Shown here one piece after another: positions 6,512-15,571 of a stretch of 64,000 bases of DNA (position 1 is its first letter; every line of letters begins with the position of its first letter). The position numbers and the translations under genes are program-made. The DNA is from Nitrospirales bacterium (lineage in GTDB: Bacteria; Nitrospirota; Nitrospiria; Nitrospirales; UBA8639), in the NCBI GenBank assembly GCA_021604105.1, contig BQIW01000002.1, positions 1 through 64,000 of the forward strand. Direction: 5' to 3'. Under the pieces are notes generated by a model that saw only the letters and a list, made by a program, of their open reading frames with translations, had not been told where the DNA came from and did no database searches.

Positions 6512-8497
6512 CTACAGGCGATCAGGCATGGGGGTGAGGACAGTTTTTTCTGAGTGTTGCTCGTGATAAGCGTCCTTCTTTGAACGAGGTGCTTCCGGCT
6601 CTGGAGCCAAATAATCGCTGAGTCCACGCTGAATGATGCCGTGATTGAGAAATGGGTATTGCCCCAGGAACGCCCGCTTGCCGACCGATGCGGCGACGGG
6701 ATCGTCATTGTGGATGATTTCCGGAACCATCCGGTCAATCCGCTCACGAGCGGTATGAAATACTTCATCCGACAAGTCCCAGACACGGGGATCCCCCTCC
6801 CGGCTATATTGCCTTTCAGCCCATAACGCCGTGGCCGCAATGATCAATATATCTTCCCCCACCGACTCAATCCTATTTTGCCTGCCCTGATCATCACGAA
6901 TCCCTTCCTGGTGAATGGCCAGAATGTAGAAAATGGCTCTGGCCAGACGGCGGCTTGCCCGTTCGACATACGTGAGGTGCTTGCGGACTTTGGGATGATC
7001 TAACGCTGGACGGGAAGGGAGTGGTTTCCGTTTCCACAGATCAAGGTATCGGGGAAGATACCATTGCGCGACCTGGACCCCTTCACGGATGCGTTCCAGA
7101 GCTTTGCCTTTTGCATCCAGATAATTCCTGGCTTGTTCCAAATGCGGGTTCAGGGCTTCACGGGCCACAAAGGGTCGCAGAATATCCGTGGCTCCCTCCC
7201 CGATACGATACATTTCGATATCTCGAACCAATTGTTCAATCCCGAAGGCCGGCTCTCTCCGAACCCGCTTGGAATCGGCCTTTTCGTATCCCATTCCTCC
7301 AAAGATTGTTTGCGCACCTTTAAGAAAATTGATTGCCTTTTCTGAACACGCAATTTTGGCAATGGCCGCTTCAATACGAATGTCATACGCATGTTGATCG
7401 GCCATACACCACACCAGCCAGGACAGGGCCTCCATGGCAAAAAGATCCGCAGCCATCTGTCCTACGCGCCTCATTTGGGTTTGCCGCTGGCTTAGCGGCT
7501 GCTGAAAGGTCACGCGTGCATTTGCCCGATCCAACGTGGGTTGCCAGGCTTGCTTGGCCATCCCCAGACACACAGCCGGTATACTGATGGCCCGCCCGAC
7601 GTTCAAGATGGTCAACGCATATTTCAAGCCTTTCCCGATTTCTCCAATGAGGTTTTCCACTGGAATTTGCACGTCGGTGAATGTCATATGGGCGTTTTCA
7701 ATGCCCCTGCATCCCTCGAATTGACATCGTTGCTGAATCTTCACGCCGGGGCTGGCCATGTCCAGGATGAACGCCGTGTGGACGGAAGCCTCTGCCCCCT
7801 TTCCTTCTGGCACAGGCACCCATTTGGTCTTCCCGTCCAGGAATATTTGTTTTGCCGGCACGCGGGCCACCAGTGTTATCAGGCTGGCGAGGGAACCATT
7901 CGTGCACCAAAGTTTATCGCCGTTGACCACAAAATGTGTGCCCAATGCATTTAGGACGGCATTCGTTTGAATATTGGCCGCATCCGATCCAGTGTCCGGT
8001 TCCGTGAGCGCAAAAGCCGAGATTTCCTTTCTCGCCACCCGCGGGAGAAAGACCTTTTTTTGCTCCTCGCTTCCGAAGAGAAGAATCGGCATGGCGATCC
8101 CGATGGACTGTGGCACCGCAACTGTAAGGGCCAGGATATTGCTCCAGCTGGCGATCAGCATCAGCACCCGCCCGTAGTTCGTATACGAGAATCCCAGCCC
8201 GCCATATTCTTTGGGTATTTTCATCCCGAATGCCCCAAGGTCCAGCAGGCCCTTGAGCACATGCTCCGGGATTTTAGCGGTTCGTTCGATGTCGTCCGGA
8301 TCCACATGCCGCTTCAGAAATTCTTCAATTTTCTGGCAATATTCTTCGCCGATTTGCTTTTCCGCGTCTGGCTCCTCCGGCGGAAACAGCAGGTTGAAGT
8401 CCGGGTTTCCCATGAACAGGCCCGCCATAAAACTCTCTCCGGCCATTTCCTGGCGCGCTTCTTCTATTCGCTCCATGCCTCTGAAAAGTTGTGACAT
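6512..8497 (-). CDS. Acyl-CoA dehydrogenase with C-terminal extension (VLCAD/ACAD9-like)
   Basis: A flavoenzyme that oxidises acyl-CoA to trans-2-enoyl-CoA in beta-oxidation. The 661-residue length exceeds the ~380-residue core and matches the VLCAD-like group with a C-terminal helical extension. Seen: FALTEPDTGSDAANI (about 165-180, flavin-binding signature), an arginine/glycine-rich FGGMGYEK (about 405), and MYRIGEGATDILR, whose Glu is placed like the catalytic base of the family. Long N-terminal and C-terminal segments flank the core. A strong Shine-Dalgarno (AAGGAGGT) precedes ATG 8497. It is divergent from an enoyl-CoA hydratase gene, the next enzyme of the pathway, across a 264-bp intergenic region that should hold both promoters. 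Confidence 0.9.
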   Translation of the reverse strand: MSQLFRGMERIEEARQEMAGESFMAGLFMGNPDFNLLFPPEEPDAEKQIGEEYCQKIEEFLKRHVDPDDIERTAKIPEHVLKGLLDLGAFGMKIPKEYGGLGFSYTNYGRVLMLIASWSNILALTVAVPQSIGIAMPILLFGSEEQKKVFLPRVARKEISAFALTEPDTGSDAANIQTNAVLNALGTHFVVNGDKLWCTNGSLASLITLVARVPAKQIFLDGKTKWVPVPEGKGAEASVHTAFILDMASPGVKIQQRCQFEGCRGIENAHMTFTDVQIPVENLIGEIGKGLKYALTILNVGRAISIPAVCLGMAKQAWQPTLDRANARVTFQQPLSQRQTQMRRVGQMAADLFAMEALSWLVWCMADQHAYDIRIEAAIAKIACSEKAINFLKGAQTIFGGMGYEKADSKRVRREPAFGIEQLVRDIEMYRIGEGATDILRPFVAREALNPHLEQARNYLDAKGKALERIREGVQVAQWYLPRYLDLWKRKPLPSRPALDHPKVRKHLTYVERASRRLARAIFYILAIHQEGIRDDQGRQNRIESVGEDILIIAATALWAERQYSREGDPRVWDLSDEVFHTARERIDRMVPEIIHNDDPVAASVGKRAFLGQYPFLNHGIIQRGLSDYLAPEPEAPRSKKDAYHEQHSEKTVLTPMPDRL

Positions 8498-8761
8498 GTC
8501 CGGACCTCCTTACTGTGAATTCCGAAGGAAACCAGCATACATCTGACTCTCCAATTCTCGCCGAATACTGGACAGGTTTTTTCAGCCAGATGGTCTGTAG
8601 AAAATTCCTTTTTTACAGTCCGCAATCAATGACATTGAACTACTAATATTCTATCATTATGATAAGATAAATTTATATTATCAAAGTGTGGCCCCATGCA
8701 TCACGGATTCGGTTAAGAGATGCAGGCCAAGGATGCACGACTCTCCAGAGGAGACAAAACC

Positions 8762-9550
8762 ATGAGCGCACTTCCTCGCATATGGCTCACCGAACAGGTA
8801 GCAGATCATGTCGCGACGGTGACGATCAACCATCCTCCCGCAAATGTGCTTACACCCCAAGGGCTGAGTGGACTCGAATCAACCCTGGACGATCTGGCCA
8901 ATGATGATCGAGTCAAGGTCATCATCATCACCGGAACAGGACGGTTTTTCATGGCAGGAGCCGATATCCGGATGTTGGCAGATATTGGGTCCAGGCCAAA
9001 AGGCAAAAAACTGGCCATCACCGGCCAAAGAATTTTCAATAACATTGCGACGTCGCCGAAACCCATTATCGCAGCCATCAATGGCATCTGCCTCGGCGGA
9101 GGCTTGGAATTGGCATTGTGTTGTCATCTCCGACTAGCTGCTGAGGGAATTCAACTCGGGCTACCGGAGGTGAATCTTGGCCTGATCCCTGGGTTCGGGG
9201 GGACCCAACGCCTGCTTCGTCTCATCGGCCAATCGAAAGCTACTGAAATGATTCTGACCGGGGATTCTCTCTCGGCAGAGGATGGCAAAACATGTGGACT
9301 GATATCTGAGGTTTTCTCTGATAAAGATTTGATGCCTCAGGCTATCGGACTCGCCAGTCGGATTGCCTCAAAAAGTCAAAGTGCTGTTCGAGCAGCCCTT
9401 CAGGCCATTCAAAGAGGATCGGATTTGAAACTTCGGGAGGGACTGCTGGTAGAAGCAACTTTGTTTGGGAAACTTTGCGAATCCGAAGATAAACAAGAAG
9501 GGCTGGCGGCTTTTTTAGAAAAGCGCACTCCGCATTTCAAAGACCTCTGA
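8762..9550 (+). CDS. Enoyl-CoA hydratase/isomerase family protein
   Basis: A crotonase-fold enzyme that probably hydrates 2-enoyl-CoA to 3-hydroxyacyl-CoA. The 262-residue protein has the oxyanion-hole segments FMAGADIRML (about 62-71) and GICLGGGLELALC. The latter carries the first catalytic Glu position, and GLPEVNLGLIPGFGGTQRL carries the second, as in mitochondrial enoyl-CoA hydratase. Both glutamates are present, which favours hydratase activity. The start is ATG 8762 because AGAGGAG lies just upstream; an earlier in-frame ATG at 8720 lacks one. It is divergent from the acyl-CoA dehydrogenase gene, so the two probably work in fatty-acid degradation. Confidence 0.9.
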   Translation: MSALPRIWLTEQVADHVATVTINHPPANVLTPQGLSGLESTLDDLANDDRVKVIIITGTGRFFMAGADIRMLADIGSRPKGKKLAITGQRIFNNIATSPKPIIAAINGICLGGGLELALCCHLRLAAEGIQLGLPEVNLGLIPGFGGTQRLLRLIGQSKATEMILTGDSLSAEDGKTCGLISEVFSDKDLMPQAIGLASRIASKSQSAVRAALQAIQRGSDLKLREGLLVEATLFGKLCESEDKQEGLAAFLEKRTPHFKDL

Positions 9551-9643
9551 TATCCCAAGTGTTTTAGCGAACCTGACAGGAATCGAAGGGGGATGGATCA
9601 GTTGGTTTTGAAGAATTCCTGCTCAATCTAATTTTCACTTTTC

Positions 9644-9832
9644 CTACATACACAATAACCGGGAGGTAGTGATAGGCTCATGAATTTCATGAAGGGGAAG
9701 CACACGTTCAAGTAAACTGACCCTTGCTTTGCCGTTCGACTTCAAAGATAGTCCAATCACACCGTTGTTTTGACATGCCTGTTGTTCTTCAATAGCCCAT
9801 TCACTCGTTATTGATGTGGTGGGCGTCCCCAT
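9644..9832 (-). CDS. Possible 62-residue hypothetical protein
   Basis: A short frame beginning MGTPTTSITSEW, preceded by CAAGGAAC as a possible ribosome-binding site. It has no recognised domain and could be non-coding. The rest of the 9551-9984 spacer shows no other credible gene. Confidence 0.25.
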   Translation of the reverse strand: MGTPTTSITSEWAIEEQQACQNNGVIGLSLKSNGKARVSLLERVLPLHEIHEPITTSRLLCM

Positions 9833-9984
9833 TGGTTCCTTGTCCTTTTTGGCAAATAGTTCACATTCTATGTCGTTTCGATAAATCCACCCATTCCCCC
9901 GTCGCAAGCAATATGAGCACATACCGATACAGAGATTGCAAGGATAGTCTCGAACTCATTCAGGAGAGCAAAGGAGTACTGACC

Positions 9985-10239
9985 ATGACTTTACCGGAAA
10001 TAGGTGCGATTCAGTTTCTGCAACCCGCATCATCTGGGGATCATTCACGAAAACAGGTGACCGCCGTGAGTTCCGATGAGGAGAGTGGCAAAGCCAAAAG
10101 CCATCGGGAACGAGGTGCCTCATCTCCTATCCAGGACCAGGTGACTTTGTCAAAGGAGGCTCAGGCACTATCCACATCAAGGCATCCCGCCTCAAAAGGC
10201 AATTCATTCCAGCAACCCTCTTCCCCCTTTGATCGCTGA
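9985..10239 (+). CDS. Small hypothetical protein with VTLSKEAQ motif
   Basis: 84 residues, hydrophilic and probably disordered. An AAAGGAG Shine-Dalgarno eight bases before ATG 9985 sets the start, so the open frame upstream is not translated. The segment DQVTLSKEAQAL resembles the motif often seen in short FlgM-like or flagellum-associated small proteins. A second small protein with a true FlgM-like helix lies at 15012. No function can be assigned. Confidence 0.5.
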   Translation: MTLPEIGAIQFLQPASSGDHSRKQVTAVSSDEESGKAKSHRERGASSPIQDQVTLSKEAQALSTSRHPASKGNSFQQPSSPFDR

Positions 10240-10260
10240 GGATTGTGAAAGGGCCATGAT

Positions 10261-10288
10261 CCGGCAAATGGGAGGTCTCATTTGCTGG
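10261..10288 (+). terminator. Hairpin after the small 9985 gene
   Basis: CCGGCAAATG and CATTTGCTGG form a 10-bp stem with one G-T pair and an 8-base loop, 21 bases after the stop codon. A short TTTT follows nine bases later, so termination is plausible but the U-tract is weak. Confidence 0.4.
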
Positions 10289-10375
10289 CATCGGATTTTA
10301 AGCAAGACTCTCCGCATTGTTTAATATTCTCCTTATCCACCTCCATTTGTGCTTTCCTCAATGTATCCGTTTTTC

Positions 10376-11053
10376 TCACCGTCGTTCGTAGAGCAGTTCA
10401 CACGCTTGTTCGTATCCTTGGATCCATCCTTCCTGATACGCCTGGCCCAAACTTCGTCGAACCTGATCCATTTGATCTTCGCCTCGAAACGAACCTGGAA
10501 CTGCCGAGCACACCATCTCCACCGCTATATCCACGAGTCGCTCCCGCCGCTGTGTGAGTTCCGCGGACACGAGTTCATCTAACACTTCCTGCCCCCGCTG
10601 TAGGACAATTTTTTCCAGAAAAGTATCATACCCCTGCGCACGAATAACCCGTTCCCGAATAATACCTAATTCGTCTTTGATTTTTTGTGTATTGCGTATC
10701 AAGACCATAAACAATTGCTTGCGAGATTCCTCTCGTAAGGTATCTTCCATTCGTTGCAAGGCCACTGACGGAGTAATGGATTCTTCCGGCTCGGGTTCCG
10801 GATCCCTATCCCGACGGTGCACCATTGGCTCGACATAGCCCAAACGCATTCGATCATACGTTTTTCTGGCATCCGGATCGCCCAAGATTTCATAGGCTGC
10901 ATTGACTTCACGAATTTTTTGTTCAGCCTGACGATTTCCTCGATTGCGGTCGGGATGATATTGAAGGGCCAATGCGCGATAGGCTTTTTTTATCTCATCT
11001 TGCGATGCTTGAAGAACGACTCCGAGAACCGCATAATAATCGACAACTGGCAT
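10376..11053 (-). CDS. J-domain (DnaJ-like) co-chaperone
   Basis: The N-terminal ~70 residues are a complete J domain: [20 protein letters not shown], then the HPD motif in [11 protein letters not shown], then [18 protein letters not shown]. The HPD triplet stimulates the ATPase of DnaK. No G/F-rich region, zinc finger or DnaJ C-terminal domain follows. Instead there are about 150 charged, helical residues with no family I recognise. It is therefore a class III J protein that may recruit DnaK to a specific client. The canonical dnaJ lies at 62.8 kb. Confidence 0.88.
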   Translation of the reverse strand: MPVVDYYAVLGVVLQASQDEIKKAYRALALQYHPDRNRGNRQAEQKIREVNAAYEILGDPDARKTYDRMRLGYVEPMVHRRDRDPEPEPEESITPSVALQRMEDTLREESRKQLFMVLIRNTQKIKDELGIIRERVIRAQGYDTFLEKIVLQRGQEVLDELVSAELTQRRERLVDIAVEMVCSAVPGSFRGEDQMDQVRRSLGQAYQEGWIQGYEQACELLYERR

Positions 11054-11164
11054 TCAAATGTTCCTTACAGAAGAAAATTCTTTACCTGATTATTCCCACT
11101 GTTTTCTACGATTATTAAATTTTATTGGTCCCTAAAATTTTTTCTGAAAAACAACGTTTCTTAC

Positions 11165-11692
11165 ATGACCATTTTTTCAAAAATTCTGTTGATTGGAGGA
11201 TGGGCTGCTCTCCTGTTCGTTGGGACAGACATTCCCCATCAACCGGCATTTCCCTTGGCAGTTTCCCAGGAGGGAGTTACCCCGGCACCATCCATACCCA
11301 GGCTCCTCTGGCCACTCTCGTCTCCCCTCCCCTCCTCCACTTTTACCACATCACCCGAACTTGTCTCCATTGCCATGCTGCTCGGTCAACCAGCTTCCTA
11401 TCATCAACAACTCGTGGCCGTTCGTGGAGTGGTCACTCAACCGGAAATGCACCTGACTGACTCAGAGTTAGCCATACGCTTTGTGTTTCGCCTGGCCGAG
11501 GGTGAACAATCCATTGTCGTCTTTGGTCAGCACGATCGCACGCAAGGCGCACCGTCAATTTCACTGGATCTTTCCGTGGAAGTGATCGGGGTCTTTTGGA
11601 AAGAACGAGAATTGAACGCATCACGTGTCTTCAATACAATTGAAGCCCTTACGGTCTCTCCCTACCCCTCTCTGATCCCGGATAGTGCTTGA
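11165..11692 (+). CDS. Exported protein with an OB-fold-like domain
   Basis: 175 residues. An N-terminal hydrophobic segment (about 5-20) looks like a signal peptide or anchor. It is followed by a proline-rich linker and a beta-rich region, SYHQQLVAVRGVVTQPEMHL onward, ending in SVEVIGVFWKERELNASRV. The alternation of strands with a V-x-V-R-G-V-V entry resembles OB-fold modules of periplasmic proteins. No catalytic residues can be named. Placed downstream of the J-domain gene, divergently oriented. Confidence 0.5.
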   Translation: MTIFSKILLIGGWAALLFVGTDIPHQPAFPLAVSQEGVTPAPSIPRLLWPLSSPLPSSTFTTSPELVSIAMLLGQPASYHQQLVAVRGVVTQPEMHLTDSELAIRFVFRLAEGEQSIVVFGQHDRTQGAPSISLDLSVEVIGVFWKERELNASRVFNTIEALTVSPYPSLIPDSA

Positions 11693-11715
11693 AAAGATGC
11701 CCGGCCCGTTTCTCT

Positions 11716-12804
11716 TCAGCACGACAAATATGTTTTTAACTGGCGAACCACGTCACCCGTGCCCGGCGACGGAAATGACTCAGATGGAACCTCTACGTTG
11801 AGCACAGCGCGAAGCGTCGGTTCCCAATTGCCCGATTCAAAGTCATCACGGGATAACTCCATTCCTCGACCATGCCGATGGATATAATCCACTAAACTCT
11901 GTTCGTCAATGAAATTATTACGACGGACGTAGACCAGTGCCGTCTTATCCTGGACCGCAGCGATCACGGTGCCATATCCCGGCTTGGTCATGATAATATC
12001 CGCCTGTTGACTGATTTCCCCAAATGGCATCCCAAGATCTTCGACACGATGCACACAGGCATAAGAAGACGAAGATGGGAGTTCGCTTATTAAAAAGTGG
12101 AATCCGGCCATTCCGGACATCTGCTCAAGGGGAAGACGGTTGAGCGGCACCCCCCCAAAGGCAATGAGGACTATCAATTCATGCTCTCTCACCCCCAAGG
12201 CTTTTCGCAGGTCATAGCCATTCGGTCTCATTAAGGGTGCCGAAGGTCCCACATCAACCGTCGAACTAAAAGCCGGCATCTCGATACCCGGATGAAGGCG
12301 GATAAGAGAATCTGCCAACGCATAGCTGTTACGAATGGTTTCAAGAATCGAACTATGAATAGCGGAATCGGCTTGCACAAAGGGCTCTAACACCCGATCC
12401 CACGATAGCGAGGCAATGGCCACCACCGGGCACTTCGCGTGAGCTGCCCCAGCTATGGCAAGAGGCGAAATATTGGATATCACTAGACGCGCCTTGGACA
12501 ATCGAATGGCCTGGGCTTCCTCCTCAACCTTGGACTCCCACTGTGTATGAAATTTGGTGTAAGCCTCCCACGTTTCCGCCACATCAATATCCAGAGGCCC
12601 TCGCTGGACACATCCAACATCTTGTTGGACATCTTGCAACTCCCAGCTCACGCGGAGATGACGTTGAAAGAAATCGGCAGGTACTTGCGTCCGTAGAATC
12701 ACATGCAAGTCACCGACTGCTTCACCTAATTCATTCAAAATTGGCATTAATTGCGCGGCATGCCCAAATCCATGGGCCGAGATTGAACACCACAGGACCG
12801 TCAT
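11716..12804 (-). CDS. GT-B fold glycosyltransferase-like protein
   Basis: 362 residues with the two-domain GT-B outline. The N-terminus, SISAHGFGHAAQLMPILNEL, has the gly/his loop of MurG-like and UDP-sugar transferases. A C-terminal donor-site segment, ADIIMTKPGYGTVIAAV, is followed by ALVYVRRNNFIDEQSL. That tail resembles the glycosyltransferase-like N-terminal half of plant L-arabinokinases and related bacterial proteins. Donor and acceptor are unknown. No polysaccharide genes are adjacent. The start ATG 12804 is followed directly by the first beta strand. Confidence 0.7.
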   Translation of the reverse strand: MTVLWCSISAHGFGHAAQLMPILNELGEAVGDLHVILRTQVPADFFQRHLRVSWELQDVQQDVGCVQRGPLDIDVAETWEAYTKFHTQWESKVEEEAQAIRLSKARLVISNISPLAIAGAAHAKCPVVAIASLSWDRVLEPFVQADSAIHSSILETIRNSYALADSLIRLHPGIEMPAFSSTVDVGPSAPLMRPNGYDLRKALGVREHELIVLIAFGGVPLNRLPLEQMSGMAGFHFLISELPSSSSYACVHRVEDLGMPFGEISQQADIIMTKPGYGTVIAAVQDKTALVYVRRNNFIDEQSLVDYIHRHGRGMELSRDDFESGNWEPTLRAVLNVEVPSESFPSPGTGDVVRQLKTYLSC

Positions 12805-12962
12805 CGGTAATTCTTCTCCATTAAAAAAAGTGCAATGAGTTGGTTTTTGATAAATGATAACCTGGGGAGTTCACTTGCGAGAACAGTCCCAGAGTTCATA
12901 GAATCCCTCTGGATTTCAATTCCCGGCCTTTTTGTAAGATGCGTTGTTCAGGGTGTAATTCT

Positions 12963-13430
12963 ATGTACCGGAATATCCAAGCTGTTTTTAGGATGATGTG
13001 GACCATCATGCTTTTGATCGGCCTACTCACCGCATGTACCTCCCGTTCAAAAACTCCATCGCCTTCTCGATCCTCGCCTCCGGCAACAACCGGAGAATCA
13101 CACACCTCTGCGTTAGAAAACCAGCTATTAGCCACGGTTAAACACGCTGAAGGGTTAGGACCGGGTAATCCCCTGCTCTTAAGTAGTCTGTATAGTTTGG
13201 CCACCTATTACGAAGACCGGAAAGAATATGACAAATCCGCTGCGCAATATGAACGGGCCCTCAAAATAAAGGAAACCTCGAATGGTCCAAACCATCCCGA
13301 CGTGGCGGCCATTCTTCAACGATATGCTCGAATGTTGCAAGCGGCTAATCGACCATCGGAAGCAGCCAATCTCCGCCTTCGTTCTGAGGCCATCCTCTCT
13401 CGCCCTTCGACTTCCATTCCCAGGCAATAA
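12963..13430 (+). CDS. TPR-containing lipoprotein
   Basis: About 155 residues from ATG 12963. The signal sequence ends in the lipobox LLTAC, whose Cys would be lipidated. After a Ser/Pro-rich linker come two tetratricopeptide units, recognisable in LYSLATYYEDRKEYDKSAAQ and YARMLQAANRPSEAANLRL, of the NPHLLSSLYSLA kinesin-light-chain-like type. TPRs mediate protein contacts, and an outer-membrane or periplasmic scaffold is likely. The Shine-Dalgarno is weak, and a start at 12939 or 12990 is also possible. Confidence 0.65.
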   Translation: MYRNIQAVFRMMWTIMLLIGLLTACTSRSKTPSPSRSSPPATTGESHTSALENQLLATVKHAEGLGPGNPLLLSSLYSLATYYEDRKEYDKSAAQYERALKIKETSNGPNHPDVAAILQRYARMLQAANRPSEAANLRLRSEAILSRPSTSIPRQ

Positions 13431-13443
13431 TCTTTAGCCCGCC

Positions 13444-13496
13444 AACAGGGCTCCAGCTCAGCATTTTTGGCCCTGTTCCTCGGGTAAATTTTACCC
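13444..13496. repeat. Two consecutive perfect inverted repeats
   Basis: AACAGGGC (13444-13451) pairs with GCCCTGTT (13470-13477) over an 18-base loop. Five bases later, GGGTAAA-T-TTTACCC (13482-13496) is a perfect 15-bp palindrome. They lie after the TPR lipoprotein gene. The first could end its transcript; the second looks more like an operator for the zinc-ribbon gene downstream. No T-run follows the first hairpin. Confidence 0.4.
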
Positions 13497-13627
13497 AGTG
13501 TCAGCCTTCTTTCTCCTATTTCTAGGTCGTTATTGGGCTTTCCTGTCACTTTTTCCTCTGAAATTTTGGCACAGGAATTGGTTATATCCAGGTGAGTTCT
13601 TCTATTACCTTGACCAAGGATTCATTC

Positions 13628-13912
13628 ATGAAAAAGTCAGTACAGCCGGACCAACCAATCGGCAGGGCACGCAAGTCCTCTCCCAAAAAGACCGTGAACC
13701 AAAAGGTCTCCACCGACAAGTATCCTCGTTGTTCTCGATGTGGGTCACGAACAGTACACTTAGAACAGTTGGAGCAGGAACTTCTTGTCACACTCAGTTT
13801 GCACTGTCTGATTTGTGGACATTATACCTTTCTTGGTCGCCCCGTGATCCGATTATTACGCCGCCCCAATGTCACGATTCCCAATTCCATTACACGGCCC
13901 GCAGGGGAATAG
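13628..13912 (+). CDS. Small zinc-ribbon protein
   Basis: 94 residues from ATG 13628, chosen because AAGGA lies eight bases upstream. A basic N-terminus (GRARKSSPKKTV) precedes a two-knuckle ribbon with CSRCGS and CLICGH about 25 residues apart, a four-cysteine zinc site. The role is unknown; such proteins bind nucleic acid or other proteins. The convergent FNR-like gene ends 46 bp away. Confidence 0.6.
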   Translation: MKKSVQPDQPIGRARKSSPKKTVNQKVSTDKYPRCSRCGSRTVHLEQLEQELLVTLSLHCLICGHYTFLGRPVIRLLRRPNVTIPNSITRPAGE

Positions 13913-13958
13913 GGCATCATCCACAACAAATTCCTCTGCCTTTCAGCATGGATTTTTT

Positions 13959-14858
13959 CTACCAGGACTCCGTGCGCAACGTCAGCGGAATCAACCCGCC
14001 TTGCTCTAGTCCAAGAGTGAGCTGTCGGCAGGCCGTGACGCTCCCACATATCCGTAGATGCGATTGGGCTAAATTCGGCACAATAGTTTGAAACGGTGAA
14101 ATGTCGATTTGCTCGTTTCCGGACACGGAGTGAACCACTCGCTGGATTCGACCTTTCGGATATTCCCAGGAAACCGGCCAGGATCGCGTTAACACTGGTT
14201 GATATCGAAAATGTTCGGGGAATTGTTGCTCAAGAGCAACCATTTCCTCATGAAGCATTAACTGCCCCTCATGGCGCACACTCGCCACCAGCGTCAGGTG
14301 GGCTCCAACTCTCCCTCCATTTTGACCGAAGTTTTTGGCTTTTAAATATCGGGCATACGATAAGAATGGTGTAATACCCGTGCCGAAGGCAACACAGACC
14401 ATTCGCATTCCTTCCCATATCCCATCGTCTTCCAGGCGAAGATTCGTAGCCTTACATACCTTGGTATTTTCATACACCAACACACCCCCCTTCTCTTCAT
14501 CCATTTCAAGACGAACTTCTACAGTTTTTCCCTTCTCAAACCAGTCGGTTGCCATTTCCGATTGCCACCAACTGGAGGTATCAGACTGGTCGAGATGGGT
14601 AAAATTGATGAACGTCTCCAACAATCGTGGCTCGTTGAAGGAGGCATTTGACCGTGTATACATTCGTCTTCGATATTTGCCCGTCCGGTCTCCCCAGGGT
14701 TTTGCGAGAAAGGCTGTTCCTGGACGCATGGTATCTCGGAGGGCATATCGTTTTCCGGCTATTTCAACCTCCTCAGGCAGTGCCAACTGGATCAACCGGA
14801 TTTCTCCTGGATCAATGGTCCGTAACTGATGAATACGTGCGCCGACAACATGTTCCAT
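13959..14858 (-). CDS. Ferredoxin-NADP+ reductase-like flavoprotein
   Basis: 299 residues. The FAD-binding domain contains RRMYTRSNAS (about 64-73), the RxYS-type flavin motif. The NAD(P)-binding domain has VAFGTGITPFLSYARYL (about 156-172), and near the C-terminus RICGSVTACRQLTLGLEQGG corresponds to the family's C-G-x-x-x-M nicotinamide segment. It lacks any iron-sulfur or heme domain, so it should be a soluble reductase passing electrons between NAD(P)H and a small carrier. The partner is not evident; a 2Fe-2S ferredoxin is encoded at 26.4 kb. Confidence 0.8.
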   Translation of the reverse strand: MEHVVGARIHQLRTIDPGEIRLIQLALPEEVEIAGKRYALRDTMRPGTAFLAKPWGDRTGKYRRRMYTRSNASFNEPRLLETFINFTHLDQSDTSSWWQSEMATDWFEKGKTVEVRLEMDEEKGGVLVYENTKVCKATNLRLEDDGIWEGMRMVCVAFGTGITPFLSYARYLKAKNFGQNGGRVGAHLTLVASVRHEGQLMLHEEMVALEQQFPEHFRYQPVLTRSWPVSWEYPKGRIQRVVHSVSGNEQIDISPFQTIVPNLAQSHLRICGSVTACRQLTLGLEQGGLIPLTLRTESW

Positions 14859-15011
14859 TATTTTTTCAATCCTCTATGAGAACCACTCACAAGGTGACAA
14901 GGGATTTCATCGGAAGAACTAGACGGCCAGGAGGGACGACGATGCCATTTGATTCTTCTGTTCATATTTATTTAAGATTTCATCTCACCCTGGGATACCC
15001 TATAAGAACCG

Positions 15012-15353
15012 ATGGACCAACGTTCCTCCACCCCACCAACACCCACAGGAGATTCCTCATCGTTTTCTCCTAAGAAAACGGCCCTGTCATCTCCCGATGT
15101 TAGCCACGAGGTTTCCGCTTTAGCTCCAGACTCTACCAAGGATGAAAAAATATCCCTTTCCACTCCCAGCCGAGAGGTTTCTTTTTATCTCGAACAAATG
15201 TCTCAGGTTCCGGATGTTCGACAAGATAAAGTCGCATCTTTTCAAAAAGCCATTGAATCACAAAACTATGGCATTTCTGCTGAAAAGTTAGCGAATTCAC
15301 TCCTTAAAGAACTTCATCCTCACCCAAAAGAAACCCGACCGCCAACCACATAA
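15012..15353 (+). CDS. FlgM-like anti-sigma-28 factor
   Basis: 113 residues with a long Ser/Pro/Thr-rich, probably disordered N-terminus. The C-terminal VRQDKVASFQKAIESQNY-GISAEKLANSLLKEL matches the sigma-binding helices of FlgM (VRxEKVxxLxxxIxxGxY...AEKLAxxLL). FlgM holds FliA until the flagellar hook is complete. Other flagellar genes are not in the window, but the next gene encodes a PilZ protein with a flagellar-brake-like layout. Confidence 0.7.
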   Translation: MDQRSSTPPTPTGDSSSFSPKKTALSSPDVSHEVSALAPDSTKDEKISLSTPSREVSFYLEQMSQVPDVRQDKVASFQKAIESQNYGISAEKLANSLLKELHPHPKETRPPTT

Positions 15354-15571
15354 TAATTTCAGGGCCACTTAACAGCAGAGTCTTTCCCATACTGCCCTTC
15401 CAAGCCGATGGAATGTCTTTTCTCGCCTGGGCAATAAGCCATCAAAAAACATTCTAGATTTTTTGCCCTGTTCTTGTACATTAAGGTCAGTCTTTTTCTG
15501 TTATCTCCTTCTCATCTTGTTGGTCTGGAATTGGCCTTGTAACATGGCCTCACACAACCGAAAGGAGAATC

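Noticed and set aside
7967-8494. 175-codon plus-strand frame opposite the acyl-CoA dehydrogenase
   Set aside because: Antisense shadow of a well-conserved gene.
13498-14091. 197-codon plus-strand frame overlapping the zinc-ribbon and FNR-like genes
   Set aside because: Covers parts of two real genes in other frames and has a composition unlike a protein.
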